A DNA stretch of 64,000 nucleotides from Anaerofilum sp. An201. GTDB lineage: Bacteria; Bacillota; Clostridia; Oscillospirales; Ruminococcaceae. The stretch covers positions 103,710 to 167,709 of the forward strand of contig NZ_NFJT01000004.1 of assembly GCF_002160015.1 (NCBI RefSeq). The letters are read 5' to 3'. The position numbers and the translations under genes are program-made. The notes under the pieces were generated by a model, which saw only the letters and a list, made by a program, of their open reading frames with translations, made no database searches and was not told the origin of the DNA. Numbering within the stretch: position 1 is the stretch's first letter; each line of letters starts with the position of its first letter. Below, in pieces: positions 1 through 7,989 of the stretch.

Positions 1-293
1 GCTACCGCAACCTTGAACCACAACGAGAAAGTATCCTTTTTAACAATTGACTGTGCTTTGTTCTTAAATTGAAAGGGAAACATCTTGTTCCAAAACATTA
101 CAACCACTGCGAGTATAGCTCCAAGTTGAATAACAACAAAAAACATTTCTTTAAATGCTTCGCTCATATTAAGTGTGATAAATTCGTCCACAAGAATCAT
201 ATGTCCTGTGCTGCTGATAGGTAGCCACTCAGTAATACCCTCAACAATTCCAAGAAAAATAACTTTTAAAATTTCTATAAAATCAAGTACCAT
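1..293 (-). CDS. bcrD: Undecaprenyl-diphosphatase (BacA/UppP family), bcrD of a bacitracin-resistance operon, partial
   Basis: This is the N-terminal 97 codons of a BacA/UppP-type integral membrane protein; the rest runs off the left edge. The family releases undecaprenyl phosphate from its pyrophosphate form in the membrane, restoring the lipid carrier that bacitracin traps. The family signature [14 protein letters not shown] lies near residues 15-28 ([10 protein letters not shown]), followed by hydrophobic helices. The ATG at 293 overlaps the stop of bcrB by one base (TAATG), so the genes are translationally coupled. In Enterococcus faecalis the third gene of bcrABD is of this type. It is AT-rich compared with the conjugation genes to the right, as expected for transferred cargo. 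Confidence 0.9.
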   Translation of the reverse strand, partial: MVLDFIEILKVIFLGIVEGITEWLPISSTGHMILVDEFITLNMSEAFKEMFFVVIQLGAILAVVVMFWNKMFPFQFKNKAQSIVKKDTFSLWFKVAV

Positions 294-1042
294 TATTTCA
301 AATCCTCCTTTTTAAAATGATGAAAGGTCATAAGAAAACCAACTGCTGATACAAGAATAATAATAGATACAGACAGCAGTGTAGGATAGCCGGTACTCTG
401 AAGTTTACCCTGCACCAAGAAATAGGTGGCTGTCCACGGATACAACGCTCCCCATTCTTGATTTGAAAGTGCGGCACTTCCCATGACAATCACGGCAGAG
501 CCAATCATCGGGGCGACAAATCCTTTTGTTTTCATAGCAACAAACACAAAAGGAGAAACTGTTAAAAACATCAGGATACTGCCAAACAAAAACTTGGGGA
601 GCCATACTATTGCCACTAGTAAGCTATATCCCTCCAATGTAAAGACAGCGTCATATAGCCCACAAACGATAAATATACCTGCCCATGTTACAAGGGTTAG
701 CATAACAATCCAAAGAAGCAGGGTGCAAAATTTTCCAATTAATAGTTTTGTCCTTGAAATGGGTATGGGCAATATGGTTTTGAGGGTGCTTTCTGTGTAC
801 TCTCTGCTAAACAAGTAAGCTGCAATTGCCACATATATCATAATGTTTACCAGCAGCATGATATACAGTACACTGTCGCTGTATATGTCAGACAAGGTAA
901 AGATAATCTCCGGCTTATCAAAATGTGTTTGCAAGGCTTCTATTAACATCAAAAGTGGGGTAGATAATACCCCTGCCACACTAATTAGCACCATTTTTGA
1001 ACGCTTTAGTTTTAATAATTCACAAGAAATAAGATTAAGCAA
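293..1042 (-). CDS. bcrB: Bacitracin ABC transporter permease BcrB
   Basis: ABC-2 type membrane permease of about 249 residues with six predicted hydrophobic helices, matching the ABC2_membrane_4 architecture of bacitracin exporters. The start is most likely the TTG at 1042, because a GGAGG box (1052-1056) sits 8-9 bases ahead and gives the N-terminus [21 protein letters not shown] at 1057 also opens the frame but lacks its own ribosome binding site. The gene overlaps the end of bcrA by a few codons and the start of bcrD by one base, so the three are one operon. With BcrA it should export bacitracin or protect its lipid target at the membrane. Confidence 0.85.
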   Translation of the reverse strand: MLNLISCELLKLKRSKMVLISVAGVLSTPLLMLIEALQTHFDKPEIIFTLSDIYSDSVLYIMLLVNIMIYVAIAAYLFSREYTESTLKTILPIPISRTKLLIGKFCTLLLWIVMLTLVTWAGIFIVCGLYDAVFTLEGYSLLVAIVWLPKFLFGSILMFLTVSPFVFVAMKTKGFVAPMIGSAVIVMGSAALSNQEWGALYPWTATYFLVQGKLQSTGYPTLLSVSIIILVSAVGFLMTFHHFKKEDLK

Positions 1043-1952
1043 TACCGCCACCTCCAATCAGTTTAGAAAAGTAGTCCTCTAAGTTTTCCTCACTATCATT
1101 TATCCTTGTCACGAGCAGTCCATTTCGTGCAAATTCTCGATTGATTTCTCCAACACTTTGGCTAAAGTCATAAATTCTCACCGTACCGTCCTGCACTGTA
1201 AAATCCGTCATGTGGTAGTGGTTTTCTAAAATCTTTCCGGCTATCTCACTGTCAGATAAATCAAATTGAATGTATTTTCGATTCCTTTTGTGAAGCTCGG
1301 ATATATTCACTTCCTCTACTAAATGCCCCTCGTGCATAACGCCGATAATATCTGCTATCTGTTCAATCTCGCTTAAAACATGGCTTGAGATAAAAATGGT
1401 AATGCCATGATTGTGACTAAGTTCAGATAAAAATGAGCGTATTTCAACTATTCCAATGGGGTCAAGTCCGTTAATCGGTTCGTCAAGTATTAAAAGCTCC
1501 GGCTCGTGCATAATGGCGGCGGCAATACCAAGCCGTTGCTTCATTCCGAGGGAATAATCGGAAAAGACTTTTCTTTTCTCCTTATGCAGCCCCACAACTT
1601 CAAGAGCTTTTTCTACTCCACTTTTAGATACTCCCCCTCGCAGTTTAGCGAGAATTTGCAAATTCTCATACCCTGTTAAATTACTGTAAAATCCCGGTGT
1701 TTCGATAATAGAGCCTACTTTGCTATAAAGGGTATGGATATTTTCCTTATAGTTTGTGCCAAACAAGCGTACCGTTCCCTCCGTTGGGAAAGCAAGCTGC
1801 AACATCATTTTCATTGCTGTGGTTTTGCCTGCTCCGTTTCTGCCGAGCAAACCATAAATTTTGCCCTTTGGCACATGAAGATTTACCTTATCGACAACGG
1901 TGGCTGTTCCGTATCGCTTCGTAAGATTTTCTGTTTCAATGATATAATCCAT
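1035..1952 (-). CDS. bcrA: Bacitracin ABC transporter ATP-binding protein BcrA
   Basis: ABC ATPase of about 305 residues. It shows Walker A (GRNGAGKTT, near residue 37), the signature [12 protein letters not shown], Walker B (LLILDEP) and the switch histidine in ISSH. The C-terminal 80 residues form the variable tail typical of BcrA/drug exporters. The ATG at 1952 is chosen because AAAGGAG lies directly upstream; the frame is open further 5' but has no good ribosome binding site and no homology. It is the first gene of bcrA-bcrB-bcrD, and two BcrR-type operators lie 105-150 bases upstream. It energises export or target protection against bacitracin. Confidence 0.9.
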   Translation of the reverse strand: MDYIIETENLTKRYGTATVVDKVNLHVPKGKIYGLLGRNGAGKTTAMKMMLQLAFPTEGTVRLFGTNYKENIHTLYSKVGSIIETPGFYSNLTGYENLQILAKLRGGVSKSGVEKALEVVGLHKEKRKVFSDYSLGMKQRLGIAAAIMHEPELLILDEPINGLDPIGIVEIRSFLSELSHNHGITIFISSHVLSEIEQIADIIGVMHEGHLVEEVNISELHKRNRKYIQFDLSDSEIAGKILENHYHMTDFTVQDGTVRIYDFSQSVGEINREFARNGLLVTRINDSEENLEDYFSKLIGGGGIA

Positions 1953-2056
1953 ATTTGATTCTCCTTTCCGTGGGTTGCTGTTCTTGTTTTCGCTGACCAC
2001 AATCTTATTATCCACGAGTATTGCATAGAAGCCAAGAAATCTACCGTCACAATGCC

Positions 2057-2071
2057 GACACAATAGATGTC
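2057..2071. promoter_or_regulatory. BcrR operator motif 1 (GACA-N7-TGTC)
   Basis: The sequence reads GACA, seven bases, TGTC. This is exactly the inverted repeat described as the BcrR binding site in the E. faecalis bcrABD promoter. It lies upstream of bcrA and downstream of bcrR, and its centre is 32 bp from the second copy, about three helical turns. Confidence 0.75.
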
Positions 2072-2079
2072 AGCACGAA

Positions 2080-2109
2080 AAAAGCTCCGACACTTATCGT
2101 GTCAGAGCC
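2080..2109 (-). terminator. Rho-independent terminator after bcrR
   Basis: On the minus strand a ten-base stem (GCTCTGACAC pairing with GTGTCGGAGC) with loop GATAA is followed by six T residues. It should end bcrR transcription before the bcrA promoter and so separate regulator from resistance genes. Confidence 0.75.
2089..2103. promoter_or_regulatory. BcrR operator motif 2 (GACA-N7-TGTC)
   Basis: Second perfect GACA-N7-TGTC inverted repeat. Its arms also form the stem of the terminator that follows bcrR, so one palindrome may serve both as DNA operator and as RNA hairpin. Confidence 0.75.
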
Positions 2110-2132
2110 TATTTTAAAGGGTTTATGGCATT

Positions 2133-2747
2133 TTACTTTGTTTGGGTTTGCTTTATCCAGACAAATATTTTAGCAACAAATAGCAGAAACATAAGGGCGG
2201 TTACATAGGGTTGTCTTGCCGCAGCGAAGAAGCAGATAAAAAGCGTACTCAGCACGAGAGAGCATTTTGTGATTATGTTGCTCCATGATTCCTTTTCAAA
2301 ACAAACACACATCAGTTTCGCTATCCCAAGTGCAATCAAAACAATAAAAACAATCCAATAGATTGCAAGATATATTGGGGTAGTGTCTGTAAATGAAAGT
2401 AGATTGACAGAATAAATATATCCGTCAACAAGGTTACCATACAACGGCAAAAGTATAAAAGTAACCGCCATCATATCTAATATTCCATAAATGAAACTGT
2501 AAATTTTTTTCAAGTTGGAACGATTTTCAGTTTCGGCAAGTGTAATCAGTTCTTCGCCCGATAGCAGTTCATCTATGGTCACAGAAAAGAATTTAGAAAT
2601 ACACTTGAGCGACTCAATGTTAGGGTAACCCTTGCCGCTTTCCCATTTTGAAATGGCTGTTCTTGATACATATAATTGCTCCGCAAGTTGTTCCTGCGTT
2701 AAGTTCTTTCCAGTCCTAAGCTGTTGTAGCTTTTCATTAAATTCCAT
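2133..2747 (-). CDS. bcrR: Membrane-bound one-component regulator BcrR
   Basis: 204-residue protein with an XRE-type helix-turn-helix at residues 5-60 (LTQEQLAEQLYVSRTAISKWE) followed by four hydrophobic segments (about 83-105, 115-145, 160-175, 180-198). That HTH plus four-helix layout and length are those of E. faecalis BcrR, a membrane sensor that binds bacitracin and activates bcrABD. The GACA-N7-TGTC sites at 2057 and 2089 fit this assignment. It overlaps the upstream small HTH gene by 11 bases and ends in the terminator at 2080-2109. Confidence 0.88.
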   Translation of the reverse strand: MEFNEKLQQLRTGKNLTQEQLAEQLYVSRTAISKWESGKGYPNIESLKCISKFFSVTIDELLSGEELITLAETENRSNLKKIYSFIYGILDMMAVTFILLPLYGNLVDGYIYSVNLLSFTDTTPIYLAIYWIVFIVLIALGIAKLMCVCFEKESWSNIITKCSLVLSTLFICFFAAARQPYVTALMFLLFVAKIFVWIKQTQTK

Positions 2748-2934
2748 GATTCTCCTCCTGTTTGTTCCTTGTTTTCATACGTCCATCAACGGGTTTTTCT
2801 GCATCTTTTGGTATCATCCATGCACGACCAAATTTTTCAGTTCCGTCAATGCGATTTTCCTCACATAATTTTTGTATCCGTCTTTCCGATATGCCCCATT
2901 TTTCAGAAGCGGCTTTCACAGAAATGTAATTCAT
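2737..2934 (-). CDS. Small helix-turn-helix DNA-binding protein
   Basis: 65-residue protein beginning MNYISVKAASEKWGISERR. It has an excisionase/MerR-like winged helix-turn-helix (residues 5-45) and a basic C-terminal tail. The ATG at 2934 is chosen because AAAGGAAG precedes it; the open frame upstream is AT-rich and lacks a binding site. It overlaps bcrR by 11 bases and is probably co-transcribed with it. Proteins of this type are common single-domain regulators in Firmicutes mobile elements; its target is not evident. Confidence 0.7.
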   Translation of the reverse strand: MNYISVKAASEKWGISERRIQKLCEENRIDGTEKFGRAWMIPKDAEKPVDGRMKTRNKQEENHGI

Positions 2935-3099
2935 AATATCAACTTCCTTTCGCAAAGAGTATATAATTATTATATACGGAATGACGAATAATAGCAAGTT
3001 TCTCTCCACTAATACGAAATTATACACTACTAAACATAAAATCATACTTCGTTCAAATATCATCACCCGAAATGTACAATGATATAGGATGATATTAAA

Positions 3100-3453
3100 A
3101 TGTACCAAGATGAAAGAAAACTTGATTTTAAGCCGTTAGGTATAGCGATAAAAAAAGCTCGGGAAGCAAAAGGGTGGACACAGGAATATCTTGCCCAACT
3201 GGTAGACCTTACGCCACGCTCTATTATGTATATAGAGAACAGGGGGCAGCACCCAAGGCTTAACAAATTTTATCTCATTACTACCTTGCTTGACATCTCT
3301 GTAGACCAGTTCTTTTTTCCATGCAATGAAGATGGCGACAACAATCGCCGCAAACAAGTTGATGTACTGTTGAATGATATGGAAGAAAAGGAGCTTATCG
3401 TGATGGAAGCTACGGCTCAAGGCTTGAAAAAGGCAAGAGAAACTGCGGAATAA
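3100..3453 (+). CDS. XRE-family transcriptional regulator
   Basis: 117-residue protein, divergent from the small HTH gene. Residues 12-68 form a cro/C1-type helix-turn-helix (IAIKKAREAKGWTQEYLAQL, then the recognition helix TPRSIMYIENRG). The C-terminal half is charged and probably helical. Such regulators commonly control excision or transfer genes of conjugative elements, or adjacent cargo. The 165-bp AT-rich gap between the divergent starts (2935-3099) must hold both promoters. A strong bidirectional hairpin follows at 3485-3522. Confidence 0.8.
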   Translation: MYQDERKLDFKPLGIAIKKAREAKGWTQEYLAQLVDLTPRSIMYIENRGQHPRLNKFYLITTLLDISVDQFFFPCNEDGDNNRRKQVDVLLNDMEEKELIVMEATAQGLKKARETAE

Positions 3454-3484
3454 TTAACGCTGTTTTCGTAAGCCAAGCCAACTG

Positions 3485-3522
3485 AAAAAAGTGCGACACC
3501 TACACAGGCTATCGCACTTTTT
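3485..3522. terminator. Bidirectional terminator
   Basis: AAAAAGTGCGA pairs with TCGCACTTTTT across a 15-base loop. A-runs and T-runs on both sides make it usable by the plus-strand regulator and by any transcript from the opposite direction. Confidence 0.75.
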
Positions 3523-3533
3523 AGGTTATTTTT

Positions 3534-3830
3534 TTATTCTCCACACAAATCATAAAGCTGTTCACATCGGTTTTGAATATCTAAGATTTCTGTTTCGGTT
3601 AAACTCCTGCGGTTATGAGTAAGTTGTTGCTCTAAAAAATCACGATAGCCATCAAGTAAGGCATCCCGTAAAAGCTCGGGGGCTTTGCAATGTTCCACAC
3701 CAAACCATTGCTCATCTTTTTCATCCCAAATCATAACGGTGTATCCTCGCTTAGTGTTCACCACCTCCAAAACACTATCTTTATTTAGGTAATCGTTGAA
3801 TACTTCTAAAACCTTTTCAAAGGTCATCAT
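3534..3830 (-). CDS. Conserved hypothetical mobile-element protein (paralogue of the gene at 7543-7848)
   Basis: 98-residue acidic protein with no recognised catalytic motif. It begins M(M)TFEKVLEVFNDYLNKDS. The same pattern (TFE-V-VF-DYL--DS-EEV--RRGY) opens the protein at 7543-7848, and both go on with a short beta-rich segment and a helical C-terminus, so they are diverged paralogues on either side of the relaxase. Genes like this recur beside mobilisation genes of Firmicutes integrative elements. Start could be either of the two adjacent ATG codons. Confidence 0.6.
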   Translation of the reverse strand: MMTFEKVLEVFNDYLNKDSVLEVVNTKRGYTVMIWDEKDEQWFGVEHCKAPELLRDALLDGYRDFLEQQLTHNRRSLTETEILDIQNRCEQLYDLCGE

Positions 3831-3849
3831 TTTATCAGCCCTTTCATAT

Positions 3850-4080
3850 TTTAGGTGCTTATATGTAAGTAGTTTATATACTTATTACGACTATGATAAT
3901 AAAAGTAAATCATCGTGTAAAGGATACGGATATTGTTTGCGAACAAAAGTGGCAAGCGATGCCTGTGGCTATCCAGATAGCCCCACGCGCTTGTTGAGGG
4001 AAGTCCCCCAAGCCCCCTTTGAACACAGATTTTCAATCTGTGGCTGCGCGTTCTGGCGAACGCTTTTGACCGCGACCAGC
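3850..4080. other. Non-coding hairpin-rich region beside the relaxase, candidate oriT
   Basis: This stretch follows the relaxase stop and encodes no convincing protein. It contains several perfect hairpins: GGCTATC/GATAGCC (3967-3982), CACAGATT/AATCTGTG (4024-4042) and GCGTTC/GAACGC (4048-4063, followed by TTTT). A series of small inverted repeats next to a relaxase gene is typical of an origin of transfer, but no nic sequence was matched with confidence. The last hairpin could instead be a weak terminator. Confidence 0.35.
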
Positions 4081-5493
4081 TCACCGCTGGCCGTGGTCTT
4101 TTTCTTTCTGTTGCGGCTCGGTCGGCTCTATCGCCAGGACCCGATCCACGTTGTTCTTGACGGTCAGCAGTTCCCGCATGGCGGCGCGGGCCTGCCGGTA
4201 CTCTCCGTAAGCCTTTTTCTTATCCGCCAGCAGCTGGGCATACTCGGACTGAAGCTCCTTGATGGTGGGCAGCTTTTTCACGTTCAGCTCATTAAAGGCC
4301 TCCTTGGCCGCTTGGTGCAGCCGGATCTCATCCTCATGCTCCGCGTAAAATTTCCGAGAATATCCGGCCCTTCGGTAGGCCACATAGGTCTCGCGGGTCT
4401 TAGCATAGTTGACGATGTGCGTGCGCAGCACGGCGATCTCAGCCATGCGCTTTTCGGCCGCCTTAATCTGTGCAGATAGCGCATTGTATCGGGCTGTTGC
4501 CTCTGCCGTTTTTGTTTCCAGGTCGGCATAGTCCAGTAGGCCGTGTTCGGACAGATAGTTGAGGGTTTGAGCCATCTGCTTGAGGTTGAACACCTTGGCC
4601 CAGCGTGTATACCCGGCGCCTTTCCCGGCCTGGAGTTTTGCCTGGATGTCTACCAGCAGATTGACCTTGGGCGGAGCAGCCTGCACAGCAGTTTCCTTTC
4701 GGGGTGTATGCTCCTTTTGCCCGGAGAGGACGGCAAGCAGATCGTCCAGCGTGTAGCCGTCCCCCAGTCGGTCAAAGCGGATATTGTTGCCCCAGCCCTC
4801 CGCGCTGATGGAAATGGTTTTGCCGCGCCGGTGGACGGTGAAGCCGTCCTGTTCCAGCAGACGAAGAAGCTCCTCCAAGGTGCCCGGTTTCTGTACCAGT
4901 GCCCTGTCAATGGCCTGGCGCAGTTGCTCCTTGTGGGAGGGCTTCGCCGCGTCGCCCAGCCACTTGTTGTAGCTCTGGCCGCGCCGCTTAGGGGTCTCCA
5001 CGATGGAATAGCCGTTCTCAATGCAGATGGTATCGTTCAGACGGCGGACGGCACGGGTGCTTCCCCAGAAATTGCGGAACTTGCGGTCACACTCCAGCGT
5101 GGTGGAGTTCCATATAATATGGTTGTGGACGTGAGACTTGTCGATGTGGGTGCAGACGATGAAAGCGTGCTTGCCTTTGGTAAAGCGCCGGGCCAGCTCC
5201 ACGCCCAGCCGATTTGCTTCCTCCGGCGTAATCTCGCCCGGCACAAAGGACTGCCGCAGGTGGTAGGCAATCACATCATCCTTGCCGCGCACCCGGCCGG
5301 TGCGGGCAGCGTAGGTCTGCTTGTCCAGCAGGAACTGCGCGTCCGCCACGCGGCTGTCACACTGGTAGCTGGTGATGAGCCTGCCGTGGTCGGTCTTGTC
5401 TGGATTTTTTACATAGTCGATGATGTCGCTGATGGCCTTGCCGACCGTGCGGCCCTTTCCTGCGTGCAGCGGCATGATGCGGGTGGTGGCCAT
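4081..5493 (-). CDS. Relaxase/mobilisation nuclease
   Basis: 470-residue relaxase (PF03432-type, MOBP-like) that nicks oriT and pilots the transferred strand. The N-terminal catalytic region holds the histidine cluster HIDKSHVHNHIIWNS (near residues 122-136). The C-terminal half is charged and helical (coiled-coil-like from about 330). ATG at 5493 is chosen because AAGGAGG lies upstream and the N-terminus MATTRIMPLHAGKGRTVG fits the family; an upstream in-frame extension is antisense to the AlbA gene and is not real. A plus-strand gene and two terminators separate it from mobC (7990-8334). Confidence 0.9.
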   Translation of the reverse strand: MATTRIMPLHAGKGRTVGKAISDIIDYVKNPDKTDHGRLITSYQCDSRVADAQFLLDKQTYAARTGRVRGKDDVIAYHLRQSFVPGEITPEEANRLGVELARRFTKGKHAFIVCTHIDKSHVHNHIIWNSTTLECDRKFRNFWGSTRAVRRLNDTICIENGYSIVETPKRRGQSYNKWLGDAAKPSHKEQLRQAIDRALVQKPGTLEELLRLLEQDGFTVHRRGKTISISAEGWGNNIRFDRLGDGYTLDDLLAVLSGQKEHTPRKETAVQAAPPKVNLLVDIQAKLQAGKGAGYTRWAKVFNLKQMAQTLNYLSEHGLLDYADLETKTAEATARYNALSAQIKAAEKRMAEIAVLRTHIVNYAKTRETYVAYRRAGYSRKFYAEHEDEIRLHQAAKEAFNELNVKKLPTIKELQSEYAQLLADKKKAYGEYRQARAAMRELLTVKNNVDRVLAIEPTEPQQKEKDHGQR

Positions 5494-5595
5494 GACTTTT
5501 CCTCCTTCCATCGGAAATGCGTTTGATATTGCGTGCAAAATCTCGTATAATAATAAAAAAGTATAAAACCAACTCGAAAGGGGGCTGTTGCTCCT

Positions 5596-7065
5596 ATGAC
5601 AGAAGCCGAACTTCTGAAGCTGATCGAGGACGGCGAGAACATCCGGGTGGAGTTTAAGAAATCCACCACTGAGATTACAAAGGATGTTTACGATACCGTC
5701 TGTTCTTTTTCCAACCGAGACGGTGGAATCATTCTCCTGGGCGTCAAAGACAACGGGGAGATTTTGGGTGTTGCCCCGGATGCGGTTGACCGTATGAAAA
5801 AAGACTTCGTGACTTCCATCAACAACGGGCAGAAAATCAATCCGCCTCTGTACTTGCAGCCGGAAGCCTGCACCGTAGACGGCCGCACGCTGCTGGTCAT
5901 TCAGGTGCCGTCCGGCAGCCAGGTCTGCCGCCATCACGGGCGCATTTTTGACCGCAGCCACGAAGCAGATATTGATATAACCGACAACTCCGACATGGTG
6001 TACCAGCTGTACGCCCGGAAAAGCGGCAGTTATTTTGTAAATAAAGTGACCCGCTTCCAGATGGACGACTTGCGCCCTGACCTGATGGAGCGCGCCAGAG
6101 CCATGACCACCAGCCGCACGGCCAACCATCCGTGGAAGTCCATGTCAGACGAAGAACTGCTGCGCAGCGCCGGTCTGATCTTAAAAGACCCCGAAAGGCA
6201 GCTCGAAGGCATTACCCTGGCGGCGATTCTTCTGTTCGGGAAGGACAGCACGATCCTGGCTGTATTGCCGCAGCACAAAACGGACGCCATTTTCCGGGTG
6301 GAAAATCTGGATCGCTATGACGACCGGGATGTCATCATCACGAATCTGCTGGAAACCTATGACCGGCTGATCGCTTTCGGTCAAAAGCACCTCAGTGACC
6401 CCTTTGTGCAGGAGGGCCTCCAGAGCGTCAGCGCCAGAGACCGCATCCTGCGCGAAATTTTCTCCAACAGCCTGGCGCACCGGGATTACTCCAGCGGCTA
6501 TGTGGCAAAATTCGTAATTGAGCGTAACCGGCTCTACACCGAAAATGCCAACCGTTCCCACGGGCACGGCGCTCTGCACCTTTCCTCCTTTGAGCCGTAT
6601 GCCAAGAACCCGCCCATTTCCAAAGTGTTCCGTGAGATTGGACTGGCGGACGAGCTGGGGTCCGGGATGCGGAATACTTACAAATACACGAAGCTCTATT
6701 CCGGTGGAACCCCGGAATTTATCGAGGGCGATGTGTTCCGCACCGTGGTTCCGCTGGCCCCGATTGCGGTGGAAAAGGTTGGGCCGCAGGACGAGACCCA
6801 AGTGAGGACCCAAGTGAGGACCCAAGTGGGAACCCAAGTGGGAACCCAAGTGACACTTACAGACCAGATTTTAGCCTTTTGTGCAGAACCGCGCTCGAAA
6901 GCTGAAATTGCGGAACATTGTGGGTATAAAAACACAAAGGGATTTACAAAGAGGTACTTGCGTCCACTGCTGGACAATGGACAGCTGCAAATGACCATCC
7001 CAGATAAGCCCAGAAGCCAACATCAAAAATATGTAACGGTGCAAAAGCCTGCACCAGAAAATTGA
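5596..7065 (+). CDS. AlbA_2/Schlafen-like ATP-binding transcriptional regulator with TQV repeats
   Basis: 489-residue protein. Residues 1-125 form an AlbA_2 domain (VEFKKSTTEITKDVYDTVC, then FSNRDGGIILLGVKD). The middle resembles the divergent AAA_4/HATPase region of RecG-like regulators (FSNSLAHRDYSSGYV; GLADELGSGMRN). A repetitive hinge of five TQV units near residues 400-418 leads to a C-terminal winged helix. Known relatives are regulators or defence-related factors; the exact role is unknown. It is the only long plus-strand gene between the relaxase and its mobilisation partners, starts about 100 bp from the divergent relaxase start, and has its own strong terminator, which suggests an inserted module. 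Confidence 0.8.
   Translation: MTEAELLKLIEDGENIRVEFKKSTTEITKDVYDTVCSFSNRDGGIILLGVKDNGEILGVAPDAVDRMKKDFVTSINNGQKINPPLYLQPEACTVDGRTLLVIQVPSGSQVCRHHGRIFDRSHEADIDITDNSDMVYQLYARKSGSYFVNKVTRFQMDDLRPDLMERARAMTTSRTANHPWKSMSDEELLRSAGLILKDPERQLEGITLAAILLFGKDSTILAVLPQHKTDAIFRVENLDRYDDRDVIITNLLETYDRLIAFGQKHLSDPFVQEGLQSVSARDRILREIFSNSLAHRDYSSGYVAKFVIERNRLYTENANRSHGHGALHLSSFEPYAKNPPISKVFREIGLADELGSGMRNTYKYTKLYSGGTPEFIEGDVFRTVVPLAPIAVEKVGPQDETQVRTQVRTQVGTQVGTQVTLTDQILAFCAEPRSKAEIAEHCGYKNTKGFTKRYLRPLLDNGQLQMTIPDKPRSQHQKYVTVQKPAPEN
6796..6852 (+). repeat. 12-bp tandem coding repeat (4.75 copies)
   Basis: Unit ACCCAAGTGAGG or ACCCAAGTGGGA, giving TQVR/TQVG in the protein. Two identical copies of each variant adjoin, as expected from slippage or unequal recombination. 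Confidence 0.9.
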
Positions 7066-7069
7066 ACCA

Positions 7070-7116
7070 AATCAGGGTGTCGGAGGAAGTTGTATGCTCC
7101 GACACCCTGATTTTTT
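7070..7116 (+). terminator. Strong terminator after the AlbA-type gene
   Basis: A 16-base perfect stem (ATCAGGGTGTCGGAG with its complement 7097-7112) and an 11-base loop, followed by a run of T residues. Confidence 0.9.
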
Positions 7117-7136
7117 ATATGCCTTTGATGTGCGTG

Positions 7137-7188
7137 GACTTTACTTTCATGCTAATCTCATCACTGAAATTAGCACGAAAGTAAAGTC
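7137..7188. repeat. Long inverted repeat, 20-bp arms
   Basis: GACTTTACTTTC plus TGCTAAT (7137-7156) pairs with its complement at 7169-7188, with one mismatch and a 12-base loop. It has no T-run on either strand, so it is not an ordinary terminator. Confidence 0.8.
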
Positions 7189-7221
7189 AAAAAAATTGCC
7201 GGGATGTATCTCCCGGCAATT
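7189..7221 (-). terminator. Terminator after the CD1845-type gene
   Basis: On the minus strand ATTGCCGGGA pairs with TCCCGGCAAT, followed by seven T residues. It ends the operon containing 7235-7848. Confidence 0.85.
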
Positions 7222-7234
7222 CTGCATTTTCGAT

Positions 7235-7546
7235 TCAGCCATACACCGCGTCCTGGATCACATACCGCAGGTCCTGCACCTTGCCCACCAGCCAGGCAGC
7301 GGCCATTGGCAGGCCCACCGGGCTGACCAGGAAGGCGATCACCAGCAGGATGATGCCGTTTTGCGGTGAGTAGGTCACAAGCACTGCGATCCCCAGTAGC
7401 GCCACCAGGGTGGAGGCCAGGCCAAAGATAAAGCTGGACACATACAGCAGCCCGAAGCATACCCAGGTGAACAGCATCAGCGCCAGCACCACCGGCGCGG
7501 CGAGGATTTTCAGCCCCAGTTTCAAAATAAACAATATCACTCTCAT
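7235..7546 (-). CDS. CD1845-family membrane protein
   Basis: 103-residue protein with three hydrophobic segments (about residues 8-32, 36-58, 62-88), beginning MRVILFILKLGLKILAAP. Its layout matches the protein at 50273-50563 (same order of AAP, LTW/C, GIA/G-L and LVSP/LLSP features), both of the CD1845 group found next to mobC in Clostridia conjugative elements. ATG at 7546 is preferred because AAAGGAGG precedes it and it overlaps the upstream stop as ATGA. Role unknown, presumably a membrane-associated part of mobilisation. Confidence 0.75.
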   Translation of the reverse strand: MRVILFILKLGLKILAAPVVLALMLFTWVCFGLLYVSSFIFGLASTLVALLGIAVLVTYSPQNGIILLVIAFLVSPVGLPMAAAWLVGKVQDLRYVIQDAVYG

Positions 7547-7848
7547 TTCAGCGCCTCCTTTCGCCAGTCCAGGTATGGCTGGCACAGTTCGTCTACGGCT
7601 TTCTCATCCATTTCGGTGGCCTCTCTGCGGCCTTGCGTCCGGCGGATCAGCTCGAAATCCCAGTAATCTTGTAGCAGCAGATCAAAAAGTTCCTCTGGAG
7701 TCCGGCAAAGAACGCCATCCACGCAGTATCGTGAATCGCTGTTCCAGCTTATCCGAACGTAACCGCGCCTGCATGGAAGGACTTCTTCCTCCGAGTCTTG
7801 CCCCAGATAATCATGGAACACAGTCAAGACATTTTCAAACGTCAACAT
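7543..7848 (-). CDS. Conserved hypothetical mobile-element protein (paralogue of 3534-3830)
   Basis: 101-residue acidic protein beginning MLTFENVLTVFHDYLGQDS. It shares the N-terminal pattern and overall size of the protein at 3534-3830. Its stop overlaps the start of the CD1845-type gene by four bases (ATGA), so the two are coupled. No catalytic motif is visible. Its function is unknown. Confidence 0.65.
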   Translation of the reverse strand: MLTFENVLTVFHDYLGQDSEEEVLPCRRGYVRISWNSDSRYCVDGVLCRTPEELFDLLLQDYWDFELIRRTQGRREATEMDEKAVDELCQPYLDWRKEALK

Positions 7849-7916
7849 CAGCCATCACCTCGTTTCTGACTCCATTATCAATCACACCCCGCCAAAACGC
7901 AACGATACGGGCAAAG

Positions 7917-7967
7917 AAAAAGGAGGGAGGCCCGGCGCAGCAGCCCGCATACGCCAGACCTCCCTCC
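7917..7967 (-). terminator. Terminator after mobC
   Basis: On the minus strand GGAGGGAGG pairs with CCTCCCTCC around a GC-rich loop, followed by TTTTTCTTT. It partly isolates the mobC operon from the two small genes downstream. Confidence 0.75.
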
Positions 7968-7989
7968 GCAGCCAGGGCGTATGCCCCTG

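Noticed and set aside
5494..6129. In-frame N-terminal extension of the relaxase
   Set aside because: It reads antisense through the AlbA-type gene; the strong ribosome binding site and the family N-terminus fix the start at 5493.
6796..6852. Short repeats as a CRISPR array
   Set aside because: The units are 12 bp, contiguous, without spacers, and in frame within a protein.
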